From Mya arenaria (lineage: Eukaryota; Mollusca; Bivalvia; Myida; Myidae), in NCBI RefSeq assembly GCF_026914265.1, contig NC_069123.1:49174949-49238948 (forward strand): a DNA stretch of 64,000 nucleotides. Direction: 5' to 3'. Positions 49,859 through 62,078 of the stretch are shown here, piece by piece. A program made the position numbers and the translations under genes. Each line of letters opens with the position of its first letter. The stretch's first letter is position 1. The notes beneath the pieces were generated by a model. That model worked only from the letters and a program-made list of their open reading frames with translations. It was not told where the DNA came from and made no database searches.

Positions 49859-50015
49859 TGATGAAAGACAAGGCATTGAAATACTGTCTTTGATGAAAGA
49901 CAAGGCATTGCAATACTGTCATTTATGAAAGACAAGGCATTGAAATACTGTCATTGATGAAAGACAAGGCATTGAAATACTGTCTTTGATGAAAGACAAG
50001 GCATTGAAATACTGT
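49859..50015. repeat. 32-bp tandem repeat, copy B only
   Basis: Five copies of GATGAAAGACAAGGCATTGA plus AATACTGTCTTT. Copy C has a single unit at the matching place (55558-55583), so the array expanded after duplication. Confidence 0.9.
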
Positions 50016-51572
50016 CTTCGATACAGAAACAACGATAACACAATCTTAAGTGCGGGAAAGTATGATTATTATTATAACCTATCTGAATGTTTTGAGTGTT
50101 TTTAACGTCACGAATGTTTCGAATATCGTTAATGTCCCTAATGTTGTTTATGTTTTGAATGTCAAGTAAATAATGAATATCACGAGTGTCGTGAACGCCG
50201 TGAAGGTCGCGAATAATGTGAACGCCACTAAGAACTTAACATTCGAATGTAGCAAATGTTGTTTATTCATTTTCGAGACCGTCCTACTCAATAAATGAGC
50301 TATTAAAAAAATACTTGATGTGGAAAAGTGATTTAGACAATGATTTCGGAATAAGTCTTTTACTATTGTTGAGAACGGCCTTCATTGAAGGGCTAACAAA
50401 AGTAGCAAAGGTAAAGTACCATAAAACACGCAACTGAAGGCATTTTAAATACTGTAATTTGTCGTAATTTTCACTAGATTAGTTAACTGCAATTGTAATC
50501 ATTTTCCTGTTTATATGTATAGGGGATTACCGGTACCACAACTTATGCCAGGTTGACGAGTATTTTCGGGTTAGTACTTTTATATAACAAAGAACATATA
50601 TAATTGATACATTTTGATATTTGAGGCGGGCATTCCAAGCGCGATTAGAGGCTCCATCCCTGGTACTTGAGAGAGTGACACTGTATCAATATTGTAGCAA
50701 TAACACTGTAATGACAATCCCCATTCAGTCCTTCACATGAATTAGTAATATTTTCATTTTAATATAGCGATGTGTTATGATTCATATCGCTATATATCTC
50801 TTTTAAAGCCACCTGTACCGTGTGAAGTGGTGCTAAAAGAATATGTTCAATAGAGGGTAGTTGAAAGGAAAGCGCCGGCGAAGGTCAGAAAGACGCTAGA
50901 GCGAAGCTAAAAGATCCGCCCGAGTTATTGAACAAGCTTTTTTTCTGAGTGCAAAAATATGACTCATTGATTTATCATTTTTCATATCTTTGATTATCAA
51001 AAGTGCAATAGATATGTCTACATTGCGTGACTGTCCTTCCTTATTTGAAGTCTTTGATTTCAACCATCAAATGGATTTTTAAAGTGGGCTCTCTAGCTCA
51101 ATAATGTCAATAGCAAAGACCTTTGAGGTATATTTCTGATACGACCACTGTTGACTGTAGATGATCCTTCTTAAATAGTTAGAAGGTTGTCTTTACTAGT
51201 ATTATAAATATCCGGTCCCTAAAACACGCTGTTCTTGTATCACTGGAGACATATATTTTGACAATCCATTGATGTGATCTGTATTCATATCAATATCATA
51301 CAAGTAGTATAATTATCATATAAAAAGACAATACTCACAAGACATTAGTGACTAGAACATATAAATACTAAATATTACTGGCAGTGAAATACGGAAACCG
51401 GTTATACACAAATAGTAACATTCATGTTAATGGCAACGTATTTTCGAAAGCTGCAAAAAACCAATATTTTGGAGGTTTGCGTTTATCTTTTACAACCTTC
51501 CAGCTTCCGAAACTCACTTGAGCGTAAATACGACGACAGTTTAATAAATACTTCAAATAACACCGTTATTAT

Positions 51573-53924
51573 TTACTGAATCATGTATGACTGACATCCG
51601 TGGACCCAAACTTGAGGCTCGTCCAGTTCATCGAACTCCAGGTAGTGTTTAAAGTGTGATTGAATATGGAAGGAGTTCACCTGCTTCTGGAAGCCGACCC
51701 AAGACGTCAGAGAGGCCCGCACAGCCACCCGGCACGTACTCTGGAGAGACGGCGCGGCGGCGACACCGAGAACCATTTCGAGATACTTCTCGTTAACCTT
51801 GTCTCGTCCCTGGCGCGAGGAAGACTTCTGCCATTTAGTCAGTGATGTATTGGGAGACAATAAAGGGTTAATACACCTGTTTGAGGTCGTTATCATCTGC
51901 AAAGGCCCGCAAAATGGTTTACAGCCCGAGTGCGTAGCATAAAATTTCACACCATGAGTACCTTTTGTGTTAAAGCAAGTTGTTAAATGTCACGAAATGC
52001 AAAAACAGTTAGTTCAAAATAACCTCAATAACAGGTACTTGTGTGACGTCACGAGTGATGTCATTGAAAAAGTTTTACATTAAGCTCGATTAGGGCCGCA
52101 ACATAACTCGAAGTTGCCCTTTTGTTACGACGCCATTTGTTCAGTGTTCAGTCGATTGGAAAGTGTGGTTTTTTTTGGAAACTTACTGGATTACTTGGAG
52201 TACTTACAGACAATACCTGTCGGGTAATCGAATAATTACCGATATATTCCTACTTTAACATTTGGCAACTAATTTAAACCGGGAAAAAATGTCAAAATGT
52301 TCTGGATTAAATATACTGTGGTGCAAGTCCAACTAAAAATATTTCACAAATAGTGTCAAAAGTGTTCTGATTTAGGTACTCACCCAGTAGAGCACCTTCA
52401 GCATCAGAGAAAGAAATATTTGAAAACTGTGTTCATTGCATACGAAGTAATGGAATTATGTCAATTTAAGTTTTTTTTCTGAATAAAATCGACATAAATA
52501 TCTATAGTTGGAAGGAGTTAAACTTTTTAGACTAAAATTAGTGCTTTTAAGCTAAGAAATAGTCAAAACAACTGCAGAAAGTACTGACTAGTAAAAACAG
52601 CAAAAGTTTGCATCGTTGACCCACTTTCGGTCAGAAACAAGGTCGCTCAGCCTCCTATGATGGGGGTCCTGATAGCGCTTATGTAAAACAAAAACCCAGC
52701 ATTAACGGCACGTGAATTTACTGAATAATGCACGTTTTCTACCGATAACGCCCGGGTTTTTGCGTTTTAACACACCACGATAACGGACCGAAAAAATACG
52801 TTTTAGGCAAAAATGGGCAATACATTCTAAAGCCTATTTTATACAATTGCTCTCCAAGTTTTAATCTTGACCTGGAGTGAAAGTCGTTGAAGTCCTTGGC
52901 AAGCCTGAGTAGCTTCGCAAGTGGGGTTTGTCTATGTTTGTTGACCTGATTAAACTTGCACCCGTGTTTAATGAGAACGGTGATGGTCTCGGAGTTTGCC
53001 ATGTTGCAAGCCACGTGTAGGGGCGTGTCGCCGTTGATGGTGTCAGGGGTGTTGACGTCATGGCCACGTGAAAGCAGCAGGTCGAGGACTTCCGGCGCGG
53101 AGGTAGAGGCTAGATGGAGCGGATGTTTTCCACTAGAAGAGTATCTACTCGTACACACACCATTCTTCAACAGCCACTTGCACATCGACAACTACAACAA
53201 AGCATAACTTTGTAATGATTTCAACATTTTGTTTAGCTAGATTTCGTTTTTTTGATTGGTGTATAATACATCTGACATAGCAAAGAAACGAAGTACATGT
53301 ATAACATTTATTTAATCATCCTCTACGCATGATTTTGGACATTTCATGTAAAGTGTCAATGTTGATCCACTTAGGTTGAGGCAATTACATTCGAAATAGA
53401 GAAGAAGTAAAACTATATACACAATCTTACATTATCTGGCTACTGTGATGCCAAGACATTACGCAGCGCTGTGACTCCCCTCTTTTCCGTGCTATCAACG
53501 CGCGCTACTGCCGACATAAGCTCGCCCGCAAATTCCACACACCTGCCAATTGCCGCCAAGTGCAGAAGCGGTTTTCCGTAAAATTCCTCGCTCGGGTCGG
53601 CTTCACCGCATTGACTAGAACTTTCACTAACTCCAGCTGTCCGTTTCGCACCGCCACACATAAACATAGTTTGCCCAACACGGATGTCCCGCACCTTAAA
53701 GTGTGTTTAAGCTCACATTTTACACTAGGCAATATCCGGGCCAGAATGTCCGGGCGGCGGTGTTTTATTGTATCAAAAAGAACATCAACTATATCATCTT
53801 TAGACACACAGTCTGTGAAAACGGCAAGGTCCGCCGCATCAGCTAGTTGTCTATATTTGTGTTCAATATGCCATTTTATTTTCCGGAGAACATACTCCGT
53901 ATTTTCACAAAGGCTTGCTTCCAT
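51573..53924 (-). pseudogene. ASB-like gene, disrupted copy B
   Basis: The two exons match those of the intact gene at 58509-59867: 53924-53431 and 53191-51573. Exon 1 is 494 bases against 486. Two in-frame triplets are added, and a net +2 shift at VLVNA (intact: GADPSEEF) puts the rest of the ankyrin region out of frame. Exon 2 is split after FRMYCP by about 950 bp of foreign sequence (51860-52811), before the SOCS-box part SLQSTCRVAVRASL resumes. The C-terminus is also altered after FDELD. Splice signals are retained. It probably makes no functional protein, though a truncated ankyrin product cannot be excluded. Confidence 0.9.
51860..52811. mobile_element. Unclassified ~950-bp insertion in ASB copy B
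   Basis: Comparison with copy C places the break between GGGAGACAAT and ATGGGCAATAC. The insert starts AAAGGGTTAATACACC and ends CGTTTTAGGCAAAA. It has no clear inverted termini, coding region or poly-A tail. An imperfect inverted repeat (AACCCAGCATTAACGGCACG against TTCTACCGATAACGCCCGGG) lies near its right end. A small AAT-type target repeat is possible. The element family is unknown. Confidence 0.75.
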
Positions 53925-54559
53925 TTCTCGTTTTTTAAAGGTCAAAATAAATATATAATTATTAAAAAAATATTCGAAAAAAACTCGTAGGATCACTTCA
54001 TTTTGTGGAGGATTGTTGATTTATCACTTACCACCTAATCTTAAGAAAGCTATATACAAATATCAAATATGAAATCAATTGATGTCAGAAAACACAGTAT
54101 GTGAAAAATAATCAAATATCTTACGAACATTCAAAAAGCCTATATAGTTCAAATGAAATTGTAATGTTAAAAGTAAGACCAAGTATTTTGTACAAACAGT
54201 TACGTCTTTATCCGAAATATTTGTTTAAACTTACTTATTAAAACACGACAGCTGGAACGTTATATTGTAAACAAAGTTATCAAAACTTAACATTTATGCA
54301 CAGTAAAATTAAACATCAAACGAAGAAAGTGCATAGATTAAATAATTCCAAGTGTCCATTTGCTTTCTTCTACTGCAATGATTGTGCTTCTTGTAGTACA
54401 CATGTACATTTTTTTTTTATTATTTATTTATTTGTCTATTCATTTATTTATTGATGCTTAATTATAATTTATTACAAAATCAACTATTTACGAATGTATT
54501 TTTTGTAGATCCTGACAATACTCTTCATTCCAGTCAAAACGATCAGACCACAATCAGCT

Positions 54560-54800
54560 TATCAGCTGATGCAAGAATGTTCTCAACCTGCAATATATGG
54601 AACCTCGACGCTGCCTACTGACGCCCTAGTTTGTTCCGCTGGCATGTAATTTACCCCGGAGGTGCTGCCCCCTGGCTCACGATTGGTTCACTTGATCCCG
54701 GTCCCCCCTGTGTCCCCTCTGACACCTTTGTGCCCACCCCGGTGTCACCCACATATCATATACCTGTACGATTATCCGCTCACTCACTCACATGATTAAT
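54560..54800 (-). promoter_or_regulatory. Conserved upstream region of ASB copy B
   Basis: This GC-richer island in AT-rich surroundings is collinear with 60570-60810. It shares GGAACCTCGACGCTGCCTAC, CCGCTGGCATGTAATTT and CACGATTGGTTCACTTGATC, including ATTGG (an inverted CCAAT box). It lies about 650 bp upstream of the start codon. It may be a promoter or a non-coding first exon; this is inferred. Confidence 0.35.
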
Positions 54801-55269
54801 CGGGTGCCATCATGTCAGTTTAAATGCTTTTATTAAATCAAATCTTATTTTAGTCTAAACCATTTAAATCACCACTTAAATCGCACACAAAAGCTATTTT
54901 CAACACACAAATAAGTATATTGATATACAAGATAATGTAGACGTATATAGAAGACCATGTACACGTCATTCATGACAAACGGTAAATATCCTGCGGTTTT
55001 TACATTTGTCAATATTCGTTATAATTATAATTATACTTATTTTTGAAAGTTAGGGTTTGCCTGCGAACTTTGGCTGCAAAATGGCTTGCCTCTTCCCGTT
55101 TAGGCAGAGGCTGGCAGTATTTTTCAAAATATTCTATATTTCTCTGTGTTACGCGTCGTACTTGTTGTTTGAGTCGCTGATATATTTGCCATTCATATTT
55201 CAGTTGAAAGAAATAGTTTGTTTGAAATTTAATTACGTAAGCGTCTAACATCTGTGACATTGCTGTTAA

Positions 55270-56735
55270 AATATGTAGGTATTTGTCTTTATTCGGTTCT
55301 GCTTAAAAGGTGCCAGCACATTTTAACTGCAAAATTCGTTTTATTTTGAACTTTAAATTGTGACAAGGGTGCGTCAATTAGTCAAGGAACTCGAAATAAT
55401 ATTTTATTTTTGCGTAATAACTTAAAATAAACAATGAAAATGGCAATGCTAGTCTTTAGATCTGTATTCATTTTATAAGAAGTCATTAACTGTTTGCAGT
55501 TAATGTTGAACATCTTTTCGTGACACCTACATGTATGACGACATCGTGTCCGTCATGCATGAAAGACAAGTCATTGAAATATTGAAACCAAATAAACAAC
55601 GACAAAACAATCATAGATGCGGGAAACTAAATTTTAATCCGAAACATATTCCAATGAAGACATATTTCAGTTAAGAAACAAATAAGAAGAAAAACTATGT
55701 TAAAATTGCAACCATAGTACCAGCTTGAATTCATATAGCTGTTTACGGGTGTGTAACATATTTCAGCGTAAAGGGTAATAACATGGGCGATTGAAACGGG
55801 TGTGCCTTGTCGATTTAATCTGCATATGTATACGTTATCGTTCATTTGAAGGTCTTTATGCAAATTAAACGTTCGTGTAGCTGCGCTTAAGTCAAGGATA
55901 ATAATTTAGCCATAAAGTATTGCATGACCGAAAGAAGAAAAGACAGAGTGTCAGCCCCGGCGAAAAGAGGTCCGACCAAGCTCTCTGCGCGTCACGTTTG
56001 CTTGGTTACAATGAATCGCACCCAAGTGAGGCTCGGAGCCACGACCTCATATATCATATGATTATCAGAGCCGTTGGATGTATTGACAAAATAAACTAAA
56101 CTATGTTACCTGTCTTAATCTTAGTTGAAGAAAAGATGTATAACTATATTATTTTACTCATCCATCGTCGTGCATGTTCATAGATGATTTGAACTTGAAT
56201 AGACAAATGGACAAGGAGCTATCAATGTTTATTAAAGAAGCTTAGTGTTTAAAGGGACTCGCTCGTGTTTTTGGACCAAACATTAGTTTTCCCGGTTTCC
56301 CTTTACATTTTTATGTAATAAATCAGCATTTCAGATTGGAAAAAATGCCATTACTAGCGTTTCACGTACCATATATCTCCATAAAATTCAGTTCAATGCC
56401 AATTGATTTAAACAATCAAACTTGTATGTCACGAGTCTCCTTAAAAGTTCACACACTTTGTAGTTACGCACCTTGATTATTCAAGGAAGATATGTTGCAC
56501 CAGGCCGAAAGTATGCAAAGTTTTAGTCCAGCAGGAAATATTTAATCTTTGAGAGGTTCTTGACTTATCCGCTCTGATTGTAGTTTTTGGACTCAATTCA
56601 AAGACAACTTTAAAGTATGTGCATAACCCAGACCTAAATAAGACATCAGTCTGAATCAGCATTCTCAACCCTAAATAATAGAGTGCATCCTGGACCACAC
56701 ACCGGCATTTCGCATATAGTGACCACTTACCTGAA
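55270..56735. other. Spacer of copy C, no gene
   Basis: Duplicated spacer followed by sequence not obviously shared with copy B. The GC-rich piece at 55950-56050 (AGTGAGGCTCGGAGCCACGA) is faintly tRNA-like. No gene is recognised. Confidence 0.4.
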
Positions 56736-57439
56736 TGATTTGAATGTTGTAAATGTCCCGAATGTTTCGAATATCGTGAATGTCGCGAATGTTGTTAATA
56801 TTTTGAATGTCAGGTACAAAATGAATTATAAAAAACGTTGGAATGTCTCGAACGCCGTGAAAGTCGCGTATACTGTGAACGCTGCTTAGAACATAACAGC
56901 CAAATGTACCGAGTGTCGTTTATACCTGGATGTTATAAAGGTTATATTTCGTGTTGGTTTAGGCAATGATTTTGGAATTAGTCATATAATATTGTTGAGA
57001 ACGTTTTTCATTGAACAGCTAACAAAAACAGCATTGGTAAAGTACCATAAAACACGCAACTGCATGCATTTTAGATAATGTAATTTGTCGTAATTTTCAT
57101 GTCATTTACAGCATATTATATTATGTATTGTATTGTATCGTATTGTATTCAATTACTATAATGCAAACACCTCATTATCAGCCATTGCCCTTTATGTTCT
57201 TCTAGACGTATTATTACTATAATGATTTAATGCAAATGTAATCATCACCTGTTAATACGGGATTATCACCACTAATGCAAGGTCGACCAGTATTTTCAGA
57301 TCAGTACTTTAATATAACAAAGAACATATATTGATACATTTTGATATTTAAGGCGGGCATTCCAAGCGCGATTAGAGGCTCCATTCCTAGTACTTGAGAG
57401 AGTGACACTGTATCAATATTGTAGAAATAACACAAGATT

Positions 57440-57632
57440 ATTAAAGTTATCGCAAATGTCCGCCCCATCGAAAATGGAGGGGGGCAAATGTCCGCCCCCT
57501 CGAACATTGAGGGGGGGCAAATGTCCGCCCCCTCGAAAACGGCGGGGGGGCAAATGTCCGCCATGGTCCAAAAGGGGGGCAAACATCCGGGGGGGCAAAT
57601 GTCCGGGGGGGCAAATGTCCGTTTACCCTGTA
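57440..57632. repeat. G-rich array inserted in copy C
   Basis: Units of GGGGGGCAAATGTCCGCC followed by CCTCGAA... repeat four to six times and end GGGCAAATGTCCGTTTACCC. Copy B lacks about 190 bp at this point (AATAACACTGTAATGACAAT against AATAACAC...CTGTAATGACAC), so this is a clean insertion. The end resembles that of the array at 21310-21432. Confidence 0.8.
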
Positions 57633-58508
57633 ATGACACTCCCCATTCAGTCCTGAATAAGTAGTATTTTCATTTTAATATAGCGATGTGTTATGATTCA
57701 TATCGCTAATATCTCTTTCAAAGTCACCTGTACCGTGTGAAGTGGTGCTTAATGAGCATGTTCAATAGAGGGAAACTGAATGGAAAGCGCCGACTAAGGT
57801 CATAAAGACACTAGAGCGAAGCTAAAAGGTCCGCCCGAGTTATTGAACAAGCTTTTTTTTTCTGAGTGCAAAAGAATATGACGCATTGATTTATTATTTT
57901 TCATATCTTTGATTATCAAAAGTGAAATATATATGTCTACATTGCGCGACAGTGCTTCGTTGTTTGAAGTCTTTGATTTTAAACCTTAAAATGGATTTTT
58001 AAAGTGGGTTCTCTAGCTCACTAGTAAATGCTTTTGATATATATTTCTGAATCGACTGTTGACTGTAGATGGTTCGTCTTAAATATTCATAACGTTGTCT
58101 TCACTAGTATTATAAATATCCAGTCCCTAAAACACGCTGTTCTTGTATCACTGGAGACACATATTTTGACAATCCATTGATGTGATGTGATCAGTATTTA
58201 TATCATACAAGTAGTATATCATATATAAAGACAAACCAATTATATGCTCACAAGACATAAGTGACTAGAACAAACAAATAAATACTAAATACTACTGGCA
58301 GTGAAATACTGAAACCGGTAATACACACATTTAGTAACATTCAATTTAATGGCAACGTCTTTTCGGAAGCTGTGAAGCACGTATCATTTGGAGGTGAGCG
58401 TTTATCGTTTACAACCTTCCAGCTCCCGAAACACTCTTGGATACGGCGACAGTTTTATAAATATTTCAAATAACACCGCGTTTATTTCCTAAATCATGTA
58501 TGGCTTAA

Positions 58509-59867
58509 CTACGTGGACCCTAACTTAAGGCTTGTGTCCAGTTCATCGAACTCCAGGTAGTGTTTCAGATGGGTTGGAATATGCAGGGAGGTTACCTGCT
58601 TCTTGAAGCCGACCCCAGACGCCAGGGAAGCCCGCACAGCCACCCGACACGTACTCTGGAGAGACGGCGTGGCGGCGACACCAAGCACCATCTCGAGGTA
58701 CTTGTCGTACACCTTGTCTCGTCCCTGGCGCGAGGAAGACTTCTGCCACTTAGTCAGTGATATATTGGGAGATAATGGGCAATACATTCTGAAACCCATT
58801 TTATACAATTGCTCTCCAAGTTTTAATCTTGACCTGGAGTGAAAGTCGTTGAAGTCTTTGGCAAGCCTGAGTAGCTTTGCAAGTGGGGTTTGTCTATGTT
58901 TGTTGACCTGATTAAACTTGCACCCGTGTTTAATGAGAACGGTGATGGTCTCGGAGTTTGCCATGTTGCAAGCCACGTGTAGGGGCGTGTCGCCGTTGAT
59001 GGTGTCAGGGGTGTTGACGTCATGGCCACGTGAAAGCAGCAGGTCGAGGACTTCCGGCGCGGAGGTAGAGGCTAGATGGAGCGGATGTTTACCACTAGAA
59101 GAGTATCTCCTCGTACACACACCATTCTTCAGCAGCCACTTGCACATCGACAACTACAACAAAGCATAAATTTGTAATGACTTCAACATTTTGTTTAATA
59201 AGTATTAGTTTTTGATTGGTGTATATACATATGAAATAACAAAGAAACATAGTTTATGCACTAAACAAATTTAATCATCCTCTACGCATAATTTTGGACT
59301 TTTCATGTTAAGTGTCTATGTTGATCCACTTAGGTTGAGGCAATTACATTCGAATGATCAAAACTATATACACAATCTTACATTATCTGGCGACTGTGAT
59401 GCTAAGACATTATGCAGCGCTGTGTCTCCCCTCTTATCCGTGCTGTCCACGCGCGCTCCTGCCGACATCAGCTCGCCCGCAATTTCCACACATCCGCCCA
59501 TTGCCGCCAAGTGTAGCAGCGGTTTTCCGTAAAATTCCTCGCTCGGGTCGGCCCCCGCATTTACTAGAACTTTTACCAGCTCTAGCTGTCCGTTTTCCAC
59601 CGACACACATAATAGTTTGTCCAACACTGATTTCCCGCACCTTAAAGTGTGTTTTAACTCACAGTTCACACTAGGTAATATCCTGGCCAGAATGTCCGGG
59701 CGGCGGTGTTTTATTGTATCAAAAAGAACATCAACTATATCATCTTTAGACACACTGTCCGTGAAAATGGCAAGGTCCGCATCAGCTAGTTTTCCATCAT
59801 TGTGTTCAATCTGCCATTTTATTTTATGGAGAACATAATCCGTATTTTCGCAAAGGCTTGCTTCCAT
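58509..59867 (-). CDS. Ankyrin-repeat and SOCS-box protein (ASB-like)
   Basis: Two exons (59867-59382 and 59153-58509, phase 0, GT..AG) encode 376 residues from ATG at 59867 to TAG. The first 65 or so residues are helical-looking without a known domain. About five ankyrin repeats follow: NGQLELVKVLVNAGADPSEE, KPLLHLAAMGGCVEIAGELM, GDTALHNVLA, KHPLHLASTSAPEVLDLLLS, GDTPLHVACNMANSETITVL. At residues 324-365 is a SOCS box with the BC-box SLQSTCRVAVRASL and the Cul-box-like IPTHLKHYL. By family it should bind Elongin B/C and Cullin-5 and present a substrate held by the ankyrin repeats for ubiquitination in the cytoplasm. An AATAAA (58486-58481) follows the stop closely. An acceptor-like CTTTTAG just before the ATG suggests a 5'-UTR intron. 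The substrate and exact ASB number are unknown. Confidence 0.9.
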
Positions 59868-59899
59868 TTCTCGTTTTCTAAAAGTCAAAATAATATATA

Positions 59900-60570
59900 A
59901 TTATATAAAAAAAAATATTCGAAAAAAGCTCGTAGGATCACTTCCTTTGTGGAGGATTGTTGACTTATTACTTATCAGCTAATCTTAAGAAAGCTGTATA
60001 CAAATATCAAATATGAAATCAATTGATGTCACAAAACACCGTATGTGAACAATAATCAAATATCTTATAAACATTCAAGTCAAATATATTGTTAAAATGA
60101 AATCGCAATGTTAAAAGTAAGACAAAGTATTTTGCACAAACAGTTACGTCTTTATCAGAAATATTTGTTTTAACTTATTTATTGAAACACGACAGCTGGA
60201 ACGTTATTTTGTAAACAAAGTTATCAAAACTTAACATTCATGTACAGTAAAATAAAACATCAAACGAAAAAAGTGCATGATGAAAATTATTTTAAGTGTC
60301 CATTAGCTTTCTTCTACTGCAATGATTTTGTTTCTTATACTACATTATTTTTATTTTATTTCTTTGTTTGTTTATTATTTACTTATGTGTCTATTCAATT
60401 ATTTATTTATTCTTAATTACAATTTAATTACCAATCAGCTATTGACGAATGTATTTATTTTTGTAAGTCCTGACAAAACTCTTCATTTCAGTCAAACGTC
60501 AGACTTAGTATGAAAACCTTTATCCACCTTAAAATAGCTTAATCAGCTTTAATATCTTAGGTGAAAGAGA
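59900..60570. other. 5' flank of the ASB gene
   Basis: AT-rich DNA collinear with 53950-54560 of copy B. No gene is seen. A TTTATT-rich stretch lies near 60340-60420. Confidence 0.5.
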
Positions 60571-60810
60571 TACAAGAAAGTTCTGAACCTGCAATATATG
60601 GAACCTCGATGCTGCCTACTGACGCCCTAGTTAGTTCCGCTGGCATGTAATTTCCCCCGGAAGTGCTGCCCCCTGGTTCACGATTGGTTCACTTGATCCC
60701 GGTCCTCCCCTGGGTCCGCTCAGACACCTTTGTGCCCGCCCTGGTGTCGTCCACATATTATATACCTGCTCGATTATCCGCTCACTCACTCAGATGATTA
60801 ATCGGGTTAA
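60570..60810 (-). promoter_or_regulatory. Conserved upstream region of intact ASB gene
   Basis: The counterpart of 54560-54800 with GGAACCTCGATGCTGCCTAC, CCGCTGGCATGTAATTT and CACGATTGGTTCACTTGATC. It lies 700-940 bp upstream of the ATG and is proposed as promoter or untranslated exon. The evidence is only its GC content, position and conservation between copies. Confidence 0.35.
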
Positions 60811-60975
60811 GTACCATCATGTCAGTTTAAATGCTTTTATAAAATCAAATGTTAATTTAATCCAAACCATTTAAATCACCATTTAAATCGCCCACAAAAG
60901 CTGTTTTCAAAACACAAATAAGTATATTGATATACAAGATAATGTAGACGTATATGGACGGCCATGTAAACCCAT

Positions 60976-61934
60976 GCTGAGTCAAGCCGATTTCTAATGT
61001 AGGATCAGGTATTGAGTATTTTATTTACTGATCAATCAATACTATAGACAAAGTTTATTCATACTGATCTCATTACATACAATGATATCTGTTTGAAATA
61101 TTTAGAACGAACTGGCTGATTAAACAACGGTTCCTGATTAAGGACTATTAATTGCCTTAATCTGGCACTCTGCATGTCTGGATATAAAGCGCACTCTGTG
61201 ATTTCTAAACACATTATACAATGTGTGAATGTTAGTATCAGCAGATCAACAAACTACAAGACGTATAAAGTGATGACGCACGCATCTAAGGTGGCCGTTT
61301 GTCACAAGATTCAAGATTCAAGAGGTCGTTGGTTCAAGCTCTGTGAAGAACCATGACAGGGCCATATTCTGTTGGACTCATAAAAGGACAGTAGTATTGG
61401 TTTTTACTAAGGGACTGACTCGAGTATGTTTTACACCCACAATGACACGAACTTTCGAATTAAAATGTTATTATTTCTGATGAATGTGATTTAACCGTGA
61501 TCAAATTCATTTTACATCAGTTAAATCCCAAATTGACAACTAATTATGCAATATGAAAGTGTTTACCTGGTACTTGTTATATTACTGGTAGCTATACATG
61601 TACGAGCCGCGGGCACCGAAGATAGCTTAAACACATGTATCCCACTATTATGTTTATTTATTTACGGGTGGAATGGCGTCCTATGTGTCTTGTGGTCTCG
61701 TCAGTAAATACATAAATAGTTAAGGTATTGTAATCTCGCCATTGCGCAACATTGCAATAATAATAATAAGTCAGAAATAATTTTGTTGTCAAGCGACTCA
61801 CGCACACTTTTACAATCTTATAAAGTATGTTGAAATATGGGTGACTTAATATTGGGCCATATATTCCCCATCAGTAAGGATAATTGCTTGTCTTATCTGA
61901 GGACATCATCTTGTTAAAAATTCGCACCAACTTG
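60976..61934. other. Intergenic region
   Basis: Single-copy AT-rich DNA between the duplication and the ependymin-like exon. A weak tRNA-like stretch (TCAAGAGGTCGTTGGTTCAA near 61320) may be a SINE remnant. Confidence 0.4.
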
Positions 61935-62078
61935 ATGGAATTTTACGTCGCGTTAAGCGTGCTGTTAATGGCGGGGGCGGCCCCGACAGCGAGTGGATGT
62001 TGCTTTCCCCGCCAGTACGCCGCAAACCAGGGTATCATGAAGGCAACCGTGCAAGGAGGGCACTTCTCTATCATGTAT
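61935..62078 (+). CDS. Ependymin-related protein, first coding exon
   Basis: ATG at 61935 opens MEFYVALSVLLMAGAAPTAS, a clear signal peptide. CCFPRQYAANQGIMKATVQG follows, and the exon ends before GTAAGTTC (48 codons, phase 0). A Cys-Cys-x-Pro start followed by a Gln-Gly-hydrophobic motif fits the N-terminus of ependymin-related proteins, secreted lysosome/extracellular-matrix proteins expanded in molluscs. No further exon is recognisable before the window ends, so the rest is presumed beyond 64000. The identification rests on one short exon. Confidence 0.55.

Larger units (their letters stand above)
49000..54965. repeat. Segmental duplication, copy B
   Basis: About 5.6-6 kb collinear with copy C (55050-60975). 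It contains spacer, the AATGTCGCGAATG-type array (50080-50250), the TATAGCGATGTGTTATGATT block (50762 onward), an ASB gene and its upstream region. Similarity ends near the shared phrase GTAGACGTATAT at 54940. Differences are indels and inserts in one copy only. Confidence 0.85.
55050..60975. repeat. Segmental duplication, copy C
   Basis: A direct tandem partner of copy B. It starts within 100 bp of the end of B and carries spacer, the AATGTCGCGAATG-type array (56740-56880), the TATAGCGATGTG block (57680 onward), the intact ASB gene and its upstream region. Unlike A and B it has no lectin-CUB exon at its left side. Confidence 0.85.
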
